Shown one piece after another: positions 6,451-6,466 of a stretch of DNA of 6,466 nucleotides. The notes beneath the pieces are model-generated. The model was not told the DNA's origin and made no database searches. It saw only the letters and a list, made by a program, of their open reading frames with translations. The stretch comes from Halobacteria archaeon (GTDB taxonomy: Archaea > Halobacteriota > Methanoliparia > Methanoliparales > Methanoliparaceae): positions 1 through 6,466 of the forward strand of contig DUJX01000004.1 in NCBI GenBank assembly GCA_013329575.1, written 5' to 3'. Both the position numbers and the translations under genes were made by a program. Within the stretch, counting starts at the first letter, position 1, and every line of letters begins with the position of its first letter.

Positions 6451-6466
6451 TAATTTGATTTTATAT

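Noticed and set aside
6438..6453. 16-bp AT-only palindrome TTATTTTATAAAATAA
   Set aside because: Perfect palindromes made only of A and T are expected by chance in such an AT-rich end; I keep only a weak TATA-box call.
1..6466. CRISPR array, tRNA or rRNA gene, transposase, or att site
   Set aside because: I saw no regularly spaced repeats, no cloverleaf-like sequence, no transposase motifs and no matching direct repeats flanking the recombinase.

Overview
The window looks like a stretch of an archaeal genome. The recombinase at the left edge has the archaeal layout (an unusual box I string, an HALR box, and a coiled-coil tail after the nucleophile). The remaining recognisable genes belong to acyl-CoA activation, beta-oxidation-type chemistry and the tetrahydromethanopterin C1 pathway (a formyltransferase). 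That combination is typical of anaerobic archaea that oxidise fatty acids or alkanes, such as Archaeoglobi or Syntrophoarchaeia-like lineages. The lineage is an inference, because no phylogenetic marker is present.

Layout. Positions 9-1253 (+) hold an apparently intact tyrosine recombinase. A 90-bp convergent gap follows. Positions 1344-2129 (-) hold an acidic protein I do not recognise, with a possible C-terminal helix-turn-helix. From about 2172 to the right end every recognisable gene is broken. About 2172-3269 (+) is the C-terminal part of an AMP-binding acyl-CoA synthetase ('acsC' in this answer). Positions 3266-4123 (+) are a full-length 3-hydroxyacyl-CoA dehydrogenase with a lost start codon and two single-base frameshifts. 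About 4127-4995 (-) is the N-terminal half of a second synthetase ('acsB'). Positions 4996 to about 5945 (-) are the C-terminal half of a third synthetase ('acsA') with one frameshift. About 5885-6397 (-) is the N-terminal part of an Ftr-like formyltransferase with one in-frame stop. No other gap exceeds 300 bp.

How the parts relate. The two strands carry remnants of two gene arrays: acsC-hbd on + and ftr-acsA-acsB on -, converging near 4124-4140. acsC and hbd were probably a translationally coupled pair, and acsA and acsB abut stop-to-start. Each gene carries only one to three disabling lesions and its motifs remain readable, so decay looks recent or the assembly is faulty. The main signal is therefore a small graveyard of C1 and fatty-acid genes, cut at gene-internal junctions, next to an intact recombinase and an orphan gene. 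I see no convincing new functional system. The best points for follow-up are the 14-bp perfect hairpin created by a frameshift in the dehydrogenase, the synthetase fragments that all break in the same part of the fold, and the recombinase with Asp at the usual position of the first catalytic Arg.
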